Below are positions 16,691 to 24,877 of a stretch of DNA of 46,343 bases, piece after piece. The DNA lies in assembly GCA_025358485.1 (NCBI GenBank), contig JANYJJ010000177.1, forward strand, positions 1 through 46,343. Direction: 5' to 3'. Origin of the DNA: Burkholderiales bacterium. Lineage in GTDB: Bacteria; Pseudomonadota; Gammaproteobacteria; Burkholderiales; Burkholderiaceae_C. The notes under the pieces were generated by a model, which ran no database searches, had not been told where the DNA came from, and worked only from the letters and a program-made list of their open reading frames with translations. A program made the translations under genes and the position numbers. The first letter of the stretch is position 1, and each line of letters opens with the position of its first letter.

Positions 16691-17258
16691 CCAGCGTCCA
16701 CACCAGCAGCAGCGCAACCACTGCCAACACGGCGCTGATCCAGCCCGCTGGCGCGCCCAGGCCCGCCAGCAAGCCGATCACGCCGTAGGCGAAAGCGCGG
16801 TCGCTCTTGCCCATGGGCCCATCAAAGCAGCGTGGCGTGCCTGCTGCCAGGGCCGACAAGCCCGCGTGCTCCGTGACCGCTGCACCGGCTGCTGCGAGCA
16901 CCGCCAGCGGCGCGCTCACGCCCGCGATCAGCGCCACCGGCAAATACAAAGCGAGGTCGGCCACGACGTCGCAGACCTCGTTCAGCAACGCTCCCAGCGG
17001 CGTTTTTTGACCGGTGTGTTGCGCCAGCAAACCGTCGAGCGCATTCAGCGCCATGCGCAGCGGCATCACCACCACCAAGCCCAACCACAAAGCGCGTGAC
17101 GCGGGCCACACTGCCAGTGCCACACCGTAGGCCACCATCGCCGCAGCGGTGGCCAAAGTCATTTGATTCGGTGTGATGCGCGCGGAGGCCAACCCACTCA
17201 CCAAGGGACGCAGCAGCCGCTGAAACTGCGGCTTCAGTTGGTAGATCGAAAAACTCAT
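16650..17258 (-). CDS. CDP-alcohol phosphatidyltransferase (YnbA-like), altered metal motif
   Basis: A 202-residue membrane protein starting MSFSIYQLKPQ, with about six helices. CDP-alcohol transferases swap CMP for an alcohol using the motif D-x2-D-G-x2-A-R-x8-G-x3-D-x3-D. Here it reads N72-A-L-D75-G-L-L-A-Q80, then G89, N93, D97. The first and third Asp are Asn and the Arg is Gln, while D75 and the final catalytic D97 remain, with another Asp at 101. The Asn substitutions may be a feature of this subfamily and may alter substrate or metal use. Its start overlaps the stop of the phosphatase gene upstream (ATGA), so the two are co-translated. The C-terminus overlaps the convergent hydrolase-methyltransferase gene by 41 bp. 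Confidence 0.85.
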   Translation of the reverse strand: MSFSIYQLKPQFQRLLRPLVSGLASARITPNQMTLATAAAMVAYGVALAVWPASRALWLGLVVVMPLRMALNALDGLLAQHTGQKTPLGALLNEVCDVVADLALYLPVALIAGVSAPLAVLAAAGAAVTEHAGLSALAAGTPRCFDGPMGKSDRAFAYGVIGLLAGLGAPAGWISAVLAVVALLLVWTLVNRLKAGAAPPTP

Positions 17259-18502
17259 GGGGGCGATGGGGTTGTGTGGCGCGCACGAGATGGGGTGGCG
17301 TGGCGCGCACGCCAAGCGGCAGCGACCTCAACGCTGCGACGGTAACCCATGGCGCAGTGCAAATAGACGTTGCGGCCCTGCTTGAGTTCGGCGTCGATGG
17401 CGTCGATCACGGCGCTCAGGCGTTGCGCTGTGGGCAGCCTCAAATCAAGCAAGCCGAAGGACTTGTTGCGATGGCCCCGCAGCGCCTGCGTCTCACTGAG
17501 CTCGGCCCCCAAATCGATCACCGCGCAGTCTGCGGGCAAGGCTTGCGCCTCGCGCTGCGTCAAGCGTCGGCCCACCCACAAACCTTCATCAAACTTGACG
17601 AAAGCCGGTTTGCCGCGCCCGTGCCAGCGCGCCCACCACCAAGTCACGCGGTAGCCCAAAAGGTAGGGCCCGTAGAGCAGGCTCACCCACAGCGGAAAAA
17701 CGCCGTTGCGCTTGTGCAAAAAGTCGGCGTTGCCGCGTGCGTATGCGCAGGCCACGGCACCGCAACAGGCTGCCAGCCACAGGCATGGCAGCCATGGCAG
17801 CCATGGCAGCACCGTCAGCCCCAGCACCACCGCGGCGGTCGCGGCCACCGCGTAGTGCAAAGAAACCCACGGCGCGTTGCGCGTTGAGGGAACCACCCAC
17901 AACGCCGTGGCCCCGAGCAGCAGGCCGCCTGCGAAATCTGGCAAATAGTGTTGGTGCGTCAAAACCGTGGACGCGGCCACCAGCGTCAACCACGTGGCCA
18001 GTGCGATGCGCGCAGTGCGTGAAGCCAGACGATCGCGCAGCGCCACCCACACCAGCATGCAATACGCCACATGCAGCGACGGCCACTGGTTGTAGGGCGC
18101 GTCCAAGGTCAAAAGCAAGTCGCCGAGCGCGCTCAAAAAGGCATTGCCCGACGGCGGTCTGACCACCGCGATGTGCAGCGGCCACAGCGCAAAAATCAGC
18201 GTGCCCAGCACCGTGGCCAGCATGCAGCGCTGGCTCAAGGCGCGCAGCGATTGGCGCGTGGGCGTGAACAAAAACGCCACCACCAGCAGCGGCACCGAGG
18301 TCATGTAGGGCACCAACATCCAGGGCACGAAGGGCACGGCCGCGTCCCACGCCGTGGCGATGTTGCGCGTCACCCCGGCGCGCGCTGCGGAGATGTTGCA
18401 CGCGCTGTACAGCGCTTGGAACAGCACGCCGTTGATGGCCATCAGCGCGAACCGCTGCCGACCTGTGGGCGTCAGAGTCGGCGTGTCGGTGATGGCGCGC
18501 AT
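17255..18502 (-). CDS. PAP2 phosphatase fused to dual-specificity phosphatase (YnbD-like)
   Basis: A 415-residue fusion. The membrane part carries PAP2 motifs NQWPSLHVA (S142, H144) and HQHYLPDFAGG (H185, D189), the catalytic His and Asp of lipid phosphatases. After the last helix, residues about 300-400 form a cysteine phosphatase with C383-x5-R389 in VYLHCAMGYRRSVE. The architecture equals E. coli YnbD. It could dephosphorylate a lipid phosphate on the outer face and a phosphorylated alcohol or protein on the cytoplasmic face; this is inference. A three-fold 9-bp repeat encodes LPWLPWLPC at 235-240. The start at 18502 is only 23 bp from the divergent patatin-like gene; a second ATG at 18442 is an alternative. 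Confidence 0.87.
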   Translation of the reverse strand: MRAITDTPTLTPTGRQRFALMAINGVLFQALYSACNISAARAGVTRNIATAWDAAVPFVPWMLVPYMTSVPLLVVAFLFTPTRQSLRALSQRCMLATVLGTLIFALWPLHIAVVRPPSGNAFLSALGDLLLTLDAPYNQWPSLHVAYCMLVWVALRDRLASRTARIALATWLTLVAASTVLTHQHYLPDFAGGLLLGATALWVVPSTRNAPWVSLHYAVAATAAVVLGLTVLPWLPWLPCLWLAACCGAVACAYARGNADFLHKRNGVFPLWVSLLYGPYLLGYRVTWWWARWHGRGKPAFVKFDEGLWVGRRLTQREAQALPADCAVIDLGAELSETQALRGHRNKSFGLLDLRLPTAQRLSAVIDAIDAELKQGRNVYLHCAMGYRRSVEVAAAWRARHATPSRARHTTPSPP

Positions 18503-18525
18503 GGGGGCTGTGCTAACTTAATTTG

Positions 18526-19641
18526 ATGACGGAAGTGCAAAAAACAAAAACAAAAAAATACCGGCGCTGCTTGGTGCTTGCCGGTGGTGGCGGACGGCTG
18601 GGCGTGCACCTCGGTTTTCATGCCGCCGCTGTTGAAGCGGGCCTGCCGCCCGATGTGTTGCTTGGCACCTGCGGCGGCGCGCTGGTGGCCGCCTTGATTC
18701 ATTCCGAGCCCGATCCTGCGCGTCAATTGGCCCTGCTCGCGGGCCCTGAAATGTACCGGTTCTGGTGCGCCGTGCAGCCCCGAACCCCCGCCAACTTCGC
18801 GGCGGCGTTGGCCGGTGTGGCGCGTCGCGCGCTTGATGTGCGACACGCTCCGCGCGTGCCCGATCACGACCGCGATGCCTTGTTCAAAGTTAACGGCCAT
18901 TGGCCCCAGCCGCAGTGGCGCAACGACCGTGCGGGCCCCGAGGTGGTGGTGCTCGGTGCGCGTTTGCTTGCTGCCTCGAACGACATCGGTCAAGCACGCT
19001 CAGGCCGGGCTTTGATGGAGGCGGTGGCCATCGGCCCTTCGCGGGCTTGTGCGTTGTTGGCCAACGCCGCATCGGCTGTCGGCTCGGGCGTGCATGCGGG
19101 CTCGGCGGTGGCGTCGAAGCTGGCCACCCTTGACGCCAGCGCGATCTCGCTTTCGGATGCCGTGCGCGTTTCAGTGACCGACATGATTTACCTGCCCACG
19201 GCCGAAGCCGCGCGCTCGCGCTGGCTCGGCGGCGCAGTCGATCTGATGCCGGTCGAGCTGGCCAGCCAACTGGCCGATGACGTGTGGATCGACCTCAAAG
19301 ACGCGGTGCCGCGCTGGACCATGGCCCCGGCATGGCGCGCCGTGCTGGGCTTCAACGCAAAGCGCCGCCAGCGGCAAATTGACCTGACCCCCGTGGCGCT
19401 TCGATTTGACAACCGCGCGCTGGAGCGCGATGTGCCGCGCTCGGTGCTGACGCGCGAGTTGGTGTTAAGCCGAGGCCGACCGCAACTGCGCTTGCGCCCT
19501 TGCGCGGACGAGGCCGACTACCGCCGCGTGATTCATTCTCAGTTCGAAGAAGGCCGCCGTCGCATGCGCAGCGCCATCGCGAGCGCGAACCCAAACTCGA
19601 ACCCGAGCCCAAATGAGCGTGCGGCATCATCAACCGCATGA
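18526..19641 (+). CDS. patatin-like protein with both catalytic residues replaced
   Basis: A 371-residue protein. The patatin fold is recognisable from the oxyanion loop LAGGGGRLGVHLG, the nucleophile elbow LLGTCGGALVA and the later WLGGAVDLMPVELA. In true patatins the elbow is G-x-S-x-G and the later motif D-G-G. Here the nucleophile is Cys49 (codon TGC) and the Asp position is Leu234, with the two glycines kept. Unless Cys49 works with another acid, it would not be a normal phospholipase. It could bind lipid, act as a thiol acyltransferase, or be regulatory. The tail (about 350-371) is a Ser/Asn/Pro-rich stretch. Its stop overlaps the following SDR start (ATGA), and its own start is 23 bp from the divergent phosphatase gene, so it belongs with the cassette. 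Confidence 0.75.
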   Translation: MTEVQKTKTKKYRRCLVLAGGGGRLGVHLGFHAAAVEAGLPPDVLLGTCGGALVAALIHSEPDPARQLALLAGPEMYRFWCAVQPRTPANFAAALAGVARRALDVRHAPRVPDHDRDALFKVNGHWPQPQWRNDRAGPEVVVLGARLLAASNDIGQARSGRALMEAVAIGPSRACALLANAASAVGSGVHAGSAVASKLATLDASAISLSDAVRVSVTDMIYLPTAEAARSRWLGGAVDLMPVELASQLADDVWIDLKDAVPRWTMAPAWRAVLGFNAKRRQRQIDLTPVALRFDNRALERDVPRSVLTRELVLSRGRPQLRLRPCADEADYRRVIHSQFEEGRRRMRSAIASANPNSNPSPNERAASSTA

Positions 19642-20396
19642 AACACGCGCTCATTTTTGGAGGCACACGCGGCATGGGGTTGGGCCTGGCGCAGCGCTGC
19701 CTTGAACGCGGCATGGCGGTGACTGTGTGTGGCCGCGATGTTGACGCTTTGCGCGGCAGCGGCATCGAAAACCATCCTCTGTTGAAGGCGGTCGCGCTTG
19801 ACATTGCCGACGCGAATGCCGTGCGCGAAGTGACGGCGCGAACTGGCGCAGGCGATCACTCGCTGGATTTGTTGGCCATCACAGCAGGCACTTACTTCAA
19901 CACCCGCGACCACGCGTTGAATGAGTCGGCCACGATGCAATTGCTGCGCACCAACGTCAGCGGCCTGTCGCACGTGCTGGAAGCGGGTGCTGAGCGCATG
20001 CTGGCTCAGGGCCACGGCCGCATTGCCGCCATCTCGTCGATGGCCGGTTTGCTCAAAGACTACCCAGGGGCCTCGGTTTATGCCGCCACCAAGCGGTCGG
20101 TGCTGAGCTTGTGCGAGACCTATCGCAAGGCGCTGGCCCCGTTCGGCATCACGGTGACAGCGGTCGTCCCTGGTTATGTCAACACGCAGCGCCTGCGCGA
20201 ACTCAATGGCGGCGACGCGAGCCACAAACCGTTTTTGATGTCGCAGGCCGATGCTGTGACGCGCATCTTGAACGCCGTGGACGAAGGCCAAGCGGTCTGC
20301 GCCTTTCCGTGGCAGATGCGCGCTGCGATCTCGCTGTTGAACGCGCTGCCGACGATGCCTAAGTTGCCCGATTTCCGTGGGCCAAAGAAGCAGTGA
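19638..20396 (+). CDS. short-chain dehydrogenase/reductase in the lipid cassette
   Basis: A 252-residue SDR: cofactor motif GGTRGMGLGLA, catalytic Tyr and Lys in YAATK with the Ser in AAISSMAG. The usual NNAG strand reads AITAGTYFN. It ends with PWQMRAAISLLNALP, a segment also seen as PWQM....LLRVLP in the SDR at 29245-30021, so the two are probably of one subfamily, perhaps with lipid or sterol-like substrates. It is translationally coupled to the patatin-like gene. It would reduce or oxidise a ketone or alcohol with NAD(P)H; the substrate is unknown. Confidence 0.85.
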   Translation: MKHALIFGGTRGMGLGLAQRCLERGMAVTVCGRDVDALRGSGIENHPLLKAVALDIADANAVREVTARTGAGDHSLDLLAITAGTYFNTRDHALNESATMQLLRTNVSGLSHVLEAGAERMLAQGHGRIAAISSMAGLLKDYPGASVYAATKRSVLSLCETYRKALAPFGITVTAVVPGYVNTQRLRELNGGDASHKPFLMSQADAVTRILNAVDEGQAVCAFPWQMRAAISLLNALPTMPKLPDFRGPKKQ

Positions 20397-20448
20397 ATCT
20401 GGCCCGTAGGACGTTGCCGATGCTGCCTGGTAGGAAGCCGCCGATGCG

Positions 20449-22143
20449 TCAAGCAGGCGTCGCGTCCGCCAAGATCCAAGCGGCTGCGCGCTCGGCAATC
20501 ATCAAAGTGGGTGAGTTGGTGTTGCCGCTGGTGATGGACGGCATGACGCTGGCGTCCACCACGCGCAGGCCTTGCACGCCGTGGACTCGCAAACGCGCAT
20601 CCACCACGGCCATGGCGTCGCTCGCGGGCCCCATTTTTGCGGTGCCCACCGGGTGAAAAATGGTGGTGCCGATGTCGCCGGCCAGCTTGGCCAAATCGGC
20701 GTCGGTTTGAAATTGCACACCGGGTTTGACTTCCACCGGTTCGTACTTGGCCAGTGCCGGTTGCGCCACGATGCGGCGCGTGACGCGCAGTGACCCGGCG
20801 GCGATGAGGCGGTCGGCTTCGGTGCTCAGGTAGTTGGGCGCGATCAAGGGCGCGTCGGTGGAACGGGCGCTTCGTATTTGCACTTGCCCGCGGCTGGTTG
20901 GGTTGAGGTTGCACACGCTGGCGGTGAAGGCGTTGTAGGTGTGCAGCGGCTGGCCAAACGCCTCCAGCGACAGCGGCTGCACGTGGTACTGCAAATTGGG
21001 GTGCGCCTGCGCCGCGTCGCTGCGCGTGAAGGCACCGAGTTGCGAGGGTGCCATGCTCATGGGGCCGGTGCGTTTGAAGGCGTATTCGATGCCAATTTTG
21101 GCCTTGCCCCACAGCGAGTTGGCCATGGTGTTGAGTGTTTCAACACCCTCAACTTTGAAGACGGCGCGAATCTGCAAATGGTCTTGCAAGTTGCTGCCCA
21201 CGCCCGGCAAATCGTGCTTCACGGGGATGCCGTGTTGCTGAAGCAAAGCGGCCGGGCCGATGCCTGAGAGTTGCAGCAAGTGCGGCGTGCCGATGGCCCC
21301 GGCGCACAAGATCACTTCGCCTTTGCATTTGACTTGCACCGGCTGGCCGCCACCGCCTTGGTGCAGGTTGGGAATCACCTCGACACCGACGGCCCTCAAG
21401 CCTTGGTCGGTCATTTCAGTCAGCACTTTGCTGATGTGCGCGCCTGTCCAAACCTGCAAGTTGTTGCGTTCTTGGACGGGGCGCAAAAAGCCTTTGGTCG
21501 TGTTCCAGCGCACGCCGTTTTTTTGGTTCACTTCGAAGTAACCCACACCTTCGTTCCTGCCTCGGTTGAAGTCGTCGGTGGCGGGGATGCCGCTTTGCTG
21601 CGCGGCTTGTGCAAAGGCGTCTAAAACTTCCCATTGCAAGCGCTGTTTTTCAACGCGCCATTCACCGCCTTCGCGGCTGCCGGTGTCATCAAAACCGGGG
21701 GCGGCGTGAAAGGCACTCGGGCCCTGGTGAGAGTCTTCGTGCTTCAAAAAATAGGGGAGGCATTCGGCCCAGCTCCATCCGGGGTTGCCCAGCGCGCCCC
21801 AGTGGTCGTAGTCACGCGCTTGGCCGCGCATGTAAATCATGCCGTTGATGCTGCTGCAGCCGCCCAGCACCTTGCCGCGCGGGTATTTCAGAGCGCGACC
21901 GTTCAAGCCTTTTTCGGCTTCAGTGCTGAACAGCCAGTCGGTGCGCGGGTTGCCGATGCAATACAAATAACCCACCGGAATGTGAATCCAGTGGTAGTCG
22001 TCGTTGCCACCCGCTTCGATCAACAACACGCGCTTTTTGCGGTTGCCACTGAGTCGGTTGGCGAGCAAGCAGCCGGCTGTGCCGCCGCCGCAAATGATGT
22101 AGTCCCAAGTGACTTCGCTGGTGACGTCTCGGTTGATTTGCAT
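20449..22143 (-). CDS. GMC-family FAD-dependent oxidoreductase
   Basis: A 564-residue flavoprotein with the Rossmann FAD motif IICGGGTAGCLLANRLS, the GMC signature PRGKVLGGCSSINGMIYMRG, GAIGTPHLLQLSGIGP, and the catalytic His region FHPVGTAKMG with TNSPTLMIAERAA near the end. It is related to choline and alcohol dehydrogenases, which oxidise primary alcohols to aldehydes. No Tat or Sec leader is seen, so it is cytoplasmic. It starts 16 bp after the marC-like gene and is the last gene of that minus-strand run. It converges on the SDR of the lipid cassette with a 52-bp gap and no visible terminator. The substrate could be a long-chain alcohol or choline-like compound. Confidence 0.9.
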   Translation of the reverse strand: MQINRDVTSEVTWDYIICGGGTAGCLLANRLSGNRKKRVLLIEAGGNDDYHWIHIPVGYLYCIGNPRTDWLFSTEAEKGLNGRALKYPRGKVLGGCSSINGMIYMRGQARDYDHWGALGNPGWSWAECLPYFLKHEDSHQGPSAFHAAPGFDDTGSREGGEWRVEKQRLQWEVLDAFAQAAQQSGIPATDDFNRGRNEGVGYFEVNQKNGVRWNTTKGFLRPVQERNNLQVWTGAHISKVLTEMTDQGLRAVGVEVIPNLHQGGGGQPVQVKCKGEVILCAGAIGTPHLLQLSGIGPAALLQQHGIPVKHDLPGVGSNLQDHLQIRAVFKVEGVETLNTMANSLWGKAKIGIEYAFKRTGPMSMAPSQLGAFTRSDAAQAHPNLQYHVQPLSLEAFGQPLHTYNAFTASVCNLNPTSRGQVQIRSARSTDAPLIAPNYLSTEADRLIAAGSLRVTRRIVAQPALAKYEPVEVKPGVQFQTDADLAKLAGDIGTTIFHPVGTAKMGPASDAMAVVDARLRVHGVQGLRVVDASVMPSITSGNTNSPTLMIAERAAAWILADATPA

Positions 22144-22159
22144 GCTGTTTTTTTGAGAT

Positions 22160-22798
22160 TTAGCGCAAGGTGCTGGCCAGAACGGGGAAGAGTTTCAACA
22201 AGCCGTCGGCCATGATTTCGACGCCCAGCGCAGCCAAAATCAAGCCCATCAAGCGCGTCATGACGTTGATGCCTGTTTTGCCCAACACGCGCGCAATGCG
22301 GCCCGACAAACTGAAGGCCACCCAAACCGACAGGCCGATGACCACGCCGTAACCCACCAGCACCAGCACCTCCCACCAGTGGCGCGTTTTTTCGGCGTAG
22401 ATCACCATCGTGGAAATCGTGGCCGGGCCGGTGAGCAGCGGGATGGTGAGTGGCACCACCGCGATGCTGCTGCCCGCGTCAATTTTGCTGTTGGCATCGG
22501 TGAGGTCTTCGGCGCTGCTTTCGGCTTGTTTGGCGTTGAGCATTTGCAATGCGCTGATGAGCAAGAGCATGCCGCCGCCCACCTGAAACGACGCCAAGGT
22601 GATGCCAAAAAACTCAATGATTTGCAGGCCTGCCAAAGCGCTGACGGCGATCACCAAAAACGCGGTGAAGGCGCTGATGCGTATGGTGCGCTGGCGCTGT
22701 TCGCGGTTGAAACCCTGAGTGAAGTGAATGAAGAACGGGATCACACCGATTGGGTTGACGACGGCGAGCAGGGCCACAAGCGGCTTGTAAATGTCCAT
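22160..22798 (-). CDS. MarC/YchE-family membrane protein
   Basis: A 212-residue protein with six membrane helices starting MDIYKPLVALLAVVNPIG. The Asn-Pro in the first helix, GPATISTMVIY in the middle and TGINVMTRLMGLILAALGVE near the end are typical of the MarC family, sometimes annotated as NAAT transporters. Function in the family is poorly known. The ATG at 22798 is preferred over an upstream one at 22849 that would overlap the preceding gene and precedes no family sequence. It follows the BtuF-like gene by 22 bp. Confidence 0.88.
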   Translation of the reverse strand: MDIYKPLVALLAVVNPIGVIPFFIHFTQGFNREQRQRTIRISAFTAFLVIAVSALAGLQIIEFFGITLASFQVGGGMLLLISALQMLNAKQAESSAEDLTDANSKIDAGSSIAVVPLTIPLLTGPATISTMVIYAEKTRHWWEVLVLVGYGVVIGLSVWVAFSLSGRIARVLGKTGINVMTRLMGLILAALGVEIMADGLLKLFPVLASTLR

Positions 22799-22820
22799 TC
22801 CTGGGATCGTAAGCGTTTGA

Positions 22821-23609
22821 TCAGACGTGGGCCTGACGGCGCAGCTCACCCAAGTAGCGCAAGCCCGCTGCCGCGCGCGGGCCGTACCAACTCAGCAGCT
22901 CGCCGTCGATGAGTTGCACCACAGCTTGCGGGCACAGGCGTTGTGCTTCGGCGATGTGCTGGGTGTTGAAGCGGTAGGGCTCGGAGCTGAGCAGCACGCG
23001 GTCGATGTTGCGCAGCCACGGCTCAACGCCGGAAAGCGTCGGATAGCGCGCCGCGCCGTGCTCGCCGCCGGTCACATCGGGCAGGGTTTTCCAATTCACG
23101 CGGGCCAGCATGTTGGCGATGTAGGTGTCGCGCGCGACTGTCATCCAGGGCTCGCGCCAAATTAAATACAGCACGCGCTGCTCAAACCACGCAGGCGATG
23201 TGGTGGTGTCCCAGGCTTGCAGAAAGTCTTGGCGCAGTAAGCGGGCTCGGTCGCGCACGCCAGCCACATCACCGAAGGCTGCGACCATTTGGTCGATGAG
23301 CGCCAAGTTGTCTTGCGGCGTGCGCGGGTGAGTCAGCAAAACATTTGGCGTGAATTCGCGCAGCGCCTGCGCCACATCGAGGCGGGTTTCGTCCACGTTG
23401 ACGAGCACATGCGTCGGGGCCAGCTTGCGCAGCTTGGCCAAGTTGACGTCTTTGGTGCCACCAACTTTCGGGATGTCTTTCACCGCGGCGTCGGGATGAA
23501 TACAAAACCCCGTGCGCGCCACGATGTGTTCGCGCAAACCCAGCGCCACGAGCAGTTCGGTCAGGCTGGGCACCAGGCTCGCAATCCGCAAGGACGTGCA
23601 GAGCGACAT
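22821..23609 (-). CDS. BtuF-like helical-backbone metal receptor, no signal peptide
   Basis: A 262-residue protein with the BtuF/FecB-type fold of cobalamin and siderophore receptors: RIASLVPSLTELLVALGL at the start, KVGGTKDVNLAKLRKLAPTHVL, and LARVNWKTLPDV followed later by VLLSSEPYRF. These proteins normally deliver corrinoids or metal chelates to an ABC importer. Here the fold starts about eight residues after Met and no leader is seen, and no permease or ATPase is near, so a cytoplasmic binding role is more likely. Its start overlaps the stop of the membrane protein gene upstream (TGATG). Confidence 0.8.
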   Translation of the reverse strand: MSLCTSLRIASLVPSLTELLVALGLREHIVARTGFCIHPDAAVKDIPKVGGTKDVNLAKLRKLAPTHVLVNVDETRLDVAQALREFTPNVLLTHPRTPQDNLALIDQMVAAFGDVAGVRDRARLLRQDFLQAWDTTTSPAWFEQRVLYLIWREPWMTVARDTYIANMLARVNWKTLPDVTGGEHGAARYPTLSGVEPWLRNIDRVLLSSEPYRFNTQHIAEAQRLCPQAVVQLIDGELLSWYGPRAAAGLRYLGELRRQAHV

Positions 23610-24592
23610 CAGCGCGCAGGCGGTGCGGTCAGCGCCAAATAAATCGCCGTGGTGCCGCGCAGGTAAACCAAACCGGGCAACACCAAGGCCAAGGCAAACA
23701 CCAGGCCACCTCCCACCAGTGCCGCTGCGGCGTGGGCGGTGGAGCCCGGCGGCACGGCGGCAATGGCACCCGATGCGTCGAGGCTGCGCAAGCCGTAGCC
23801 AAACAGCCCCGCCATCAATTGTTTGGCGGGCACTTCGATGCCCACCACGGCAATGCCCAACTCGGCCACCACGCGCCCACCGGCCACGACCAAGCTGGTG
23901 ACCGAGGCTGCCACTGCGGCGGTCAACAAGCTCACCGCAGCCATCAACAAAGCGGCGCTGAGCAGGCGTTCGCGCACCAAGCGGCTCAATTGACGCAGCG
24001 TGGTCAACACGCCCGCGCCCGACCACACGGCCGGTGCCATCAGCGGCACGATCACCGCGCCTGCGGCCAGCAAAGCCCACGCGATGCCGACCACACCGAC
24101 CGGCACGGCCAAACCAAACAGCACGGGGCCTATCACTGGGCCACTGACAGCCGTTCGGCTGAGCCACATCAGGCCCACCAAAAAACCACCCAGCACGGCG
24201 TAAGCCAACGCGACGATGAGCAACACACACAACAAACGGTGTGCGGTGAACAGTGAAGCGTGCAGCGCCTCCGGGATCTCGCGCACCGGCACGCCGCGCG
24301 ACTGGTCCATCACCAACAAACCGGCCGCACTGCTGCCGTAAAAGGCAGTGAAAAAAGCCGCCCCCGCTTGCCACGCGCCCCAGGTGGCCGCGCCGCGGCC
24401 GAGCGATGTTTCTGCCATGGACAACAGCAAACCCGCGCTGGCAAACGTGCCCAGCAGCACCATCAGAGCGCGGGTGTTGCGCAGGGCGTCAACGCTGCGC
24501 AGGGCCAGGCCGAGGGCGTTGGGTGCGGGTGCGGGTGCGGGTGCGGGTGCGGGTGAGCTGGCGGGTAATTGGTTGAGCACTGGCGAATTCAT
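23609..24592 (-). CDS. uncharacterised polytopic membrane protein
   Basis: A 327-residue protein with about seven to eight hydrophobic segments, no family recognised. The N-terminus is a cytoplasmic Ala-Pro repeat (about residues 10-24) encoded by hexanucleotide repeats. Most of the rest is Ala/Leu/Val/Gly-rich helices with few charged residues, notably ETSLGRGAA and DQSRGVPVREIPEALHASL in a loop after the third helix. Its stop overlaps the start of the BtuF-like gene, so it is likely an operon partner and could be a transport or regulatory component. A role with cobalamin or metal is a guess from context. Confidence 0.7.
   Translation of the reverse strand: MNSPVLNQLPASSPAPAPAPAPAPNALGLALRSVDALRNTRALMVLLGTFASAGLLLSMAETSLGRGAATWGAWQAGAAFFTAFYGSSAAGLLVMDQSRGVPVREIPEALHASLFTAHRLLCVLLIVALAYAVLGGFLVGLMWLSRTAVSGPVIGPVLFGLAVPVGVVGIAWALLAAGAVIVPLMAPAVWSGAGVLTTLRQLSRLVRERLLSAALLMAAVSLLTAAVAASVTSLVVAGGRVVAELGIAVVGIEVPAKQLMAGLFGYGLRSLDASGAIAAVPPGSTAHAAAALVGGGLVFALALVLPGLVYLRGTTAIYLALTAPPAR
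24521..24556. repeat. tandem GGGTGC repeats
   Basis: Five exact copies of GGGTGC (24521-24550) are followed by GGGTGA on the plus strand. They encode the Ala-Pro repeat of the membrane protein on the minus strand. A six-base unit keeps frame when copy number changes. Confidence 0.85.
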
Positions 24593-24877
24593 AGGTGTCA
24601 GTCGATCTTATCCAGAGGCTCTGAAATCAATCGGTCAATCAAGACGGGCAAAACGTTCAAAGTGCCGCGCCAACGTCAATCCCAGGCAGCTTCAAAACAA
24701 CACTTTATTCAACGACTAAGCGCGAACCCTTTGCCGCCTTCGAAGTTATTGTTTGATAATTAAATCTCTGTGCTTAGAAACCGCGCCTTTTCTTTAATCG
24801 GTCAGGATGGGTAGAAGTTGCACAGAGTCATCTCAGGCACTCAGCAGGAATCACTGCAGGAAGAAAGGCGCTCCAAC
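24593..24877 (+). promoter_or_regulatory. AT-rich leader of the RNA-binding protein gene
   Basis: This is a 285-bp gap with much lower GC than the rest, especially 24700-24800 (for example TTATTGTTTGATAATTAAAT at 24746-24765). It must contain the promoters of the divergent genes. A long leader would suit a cold-inducible mRNA, but no particular box is clear. The gene's ribosome binding site AGAAAGG lies about nine bases before ATG. Confidence 0.4.
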
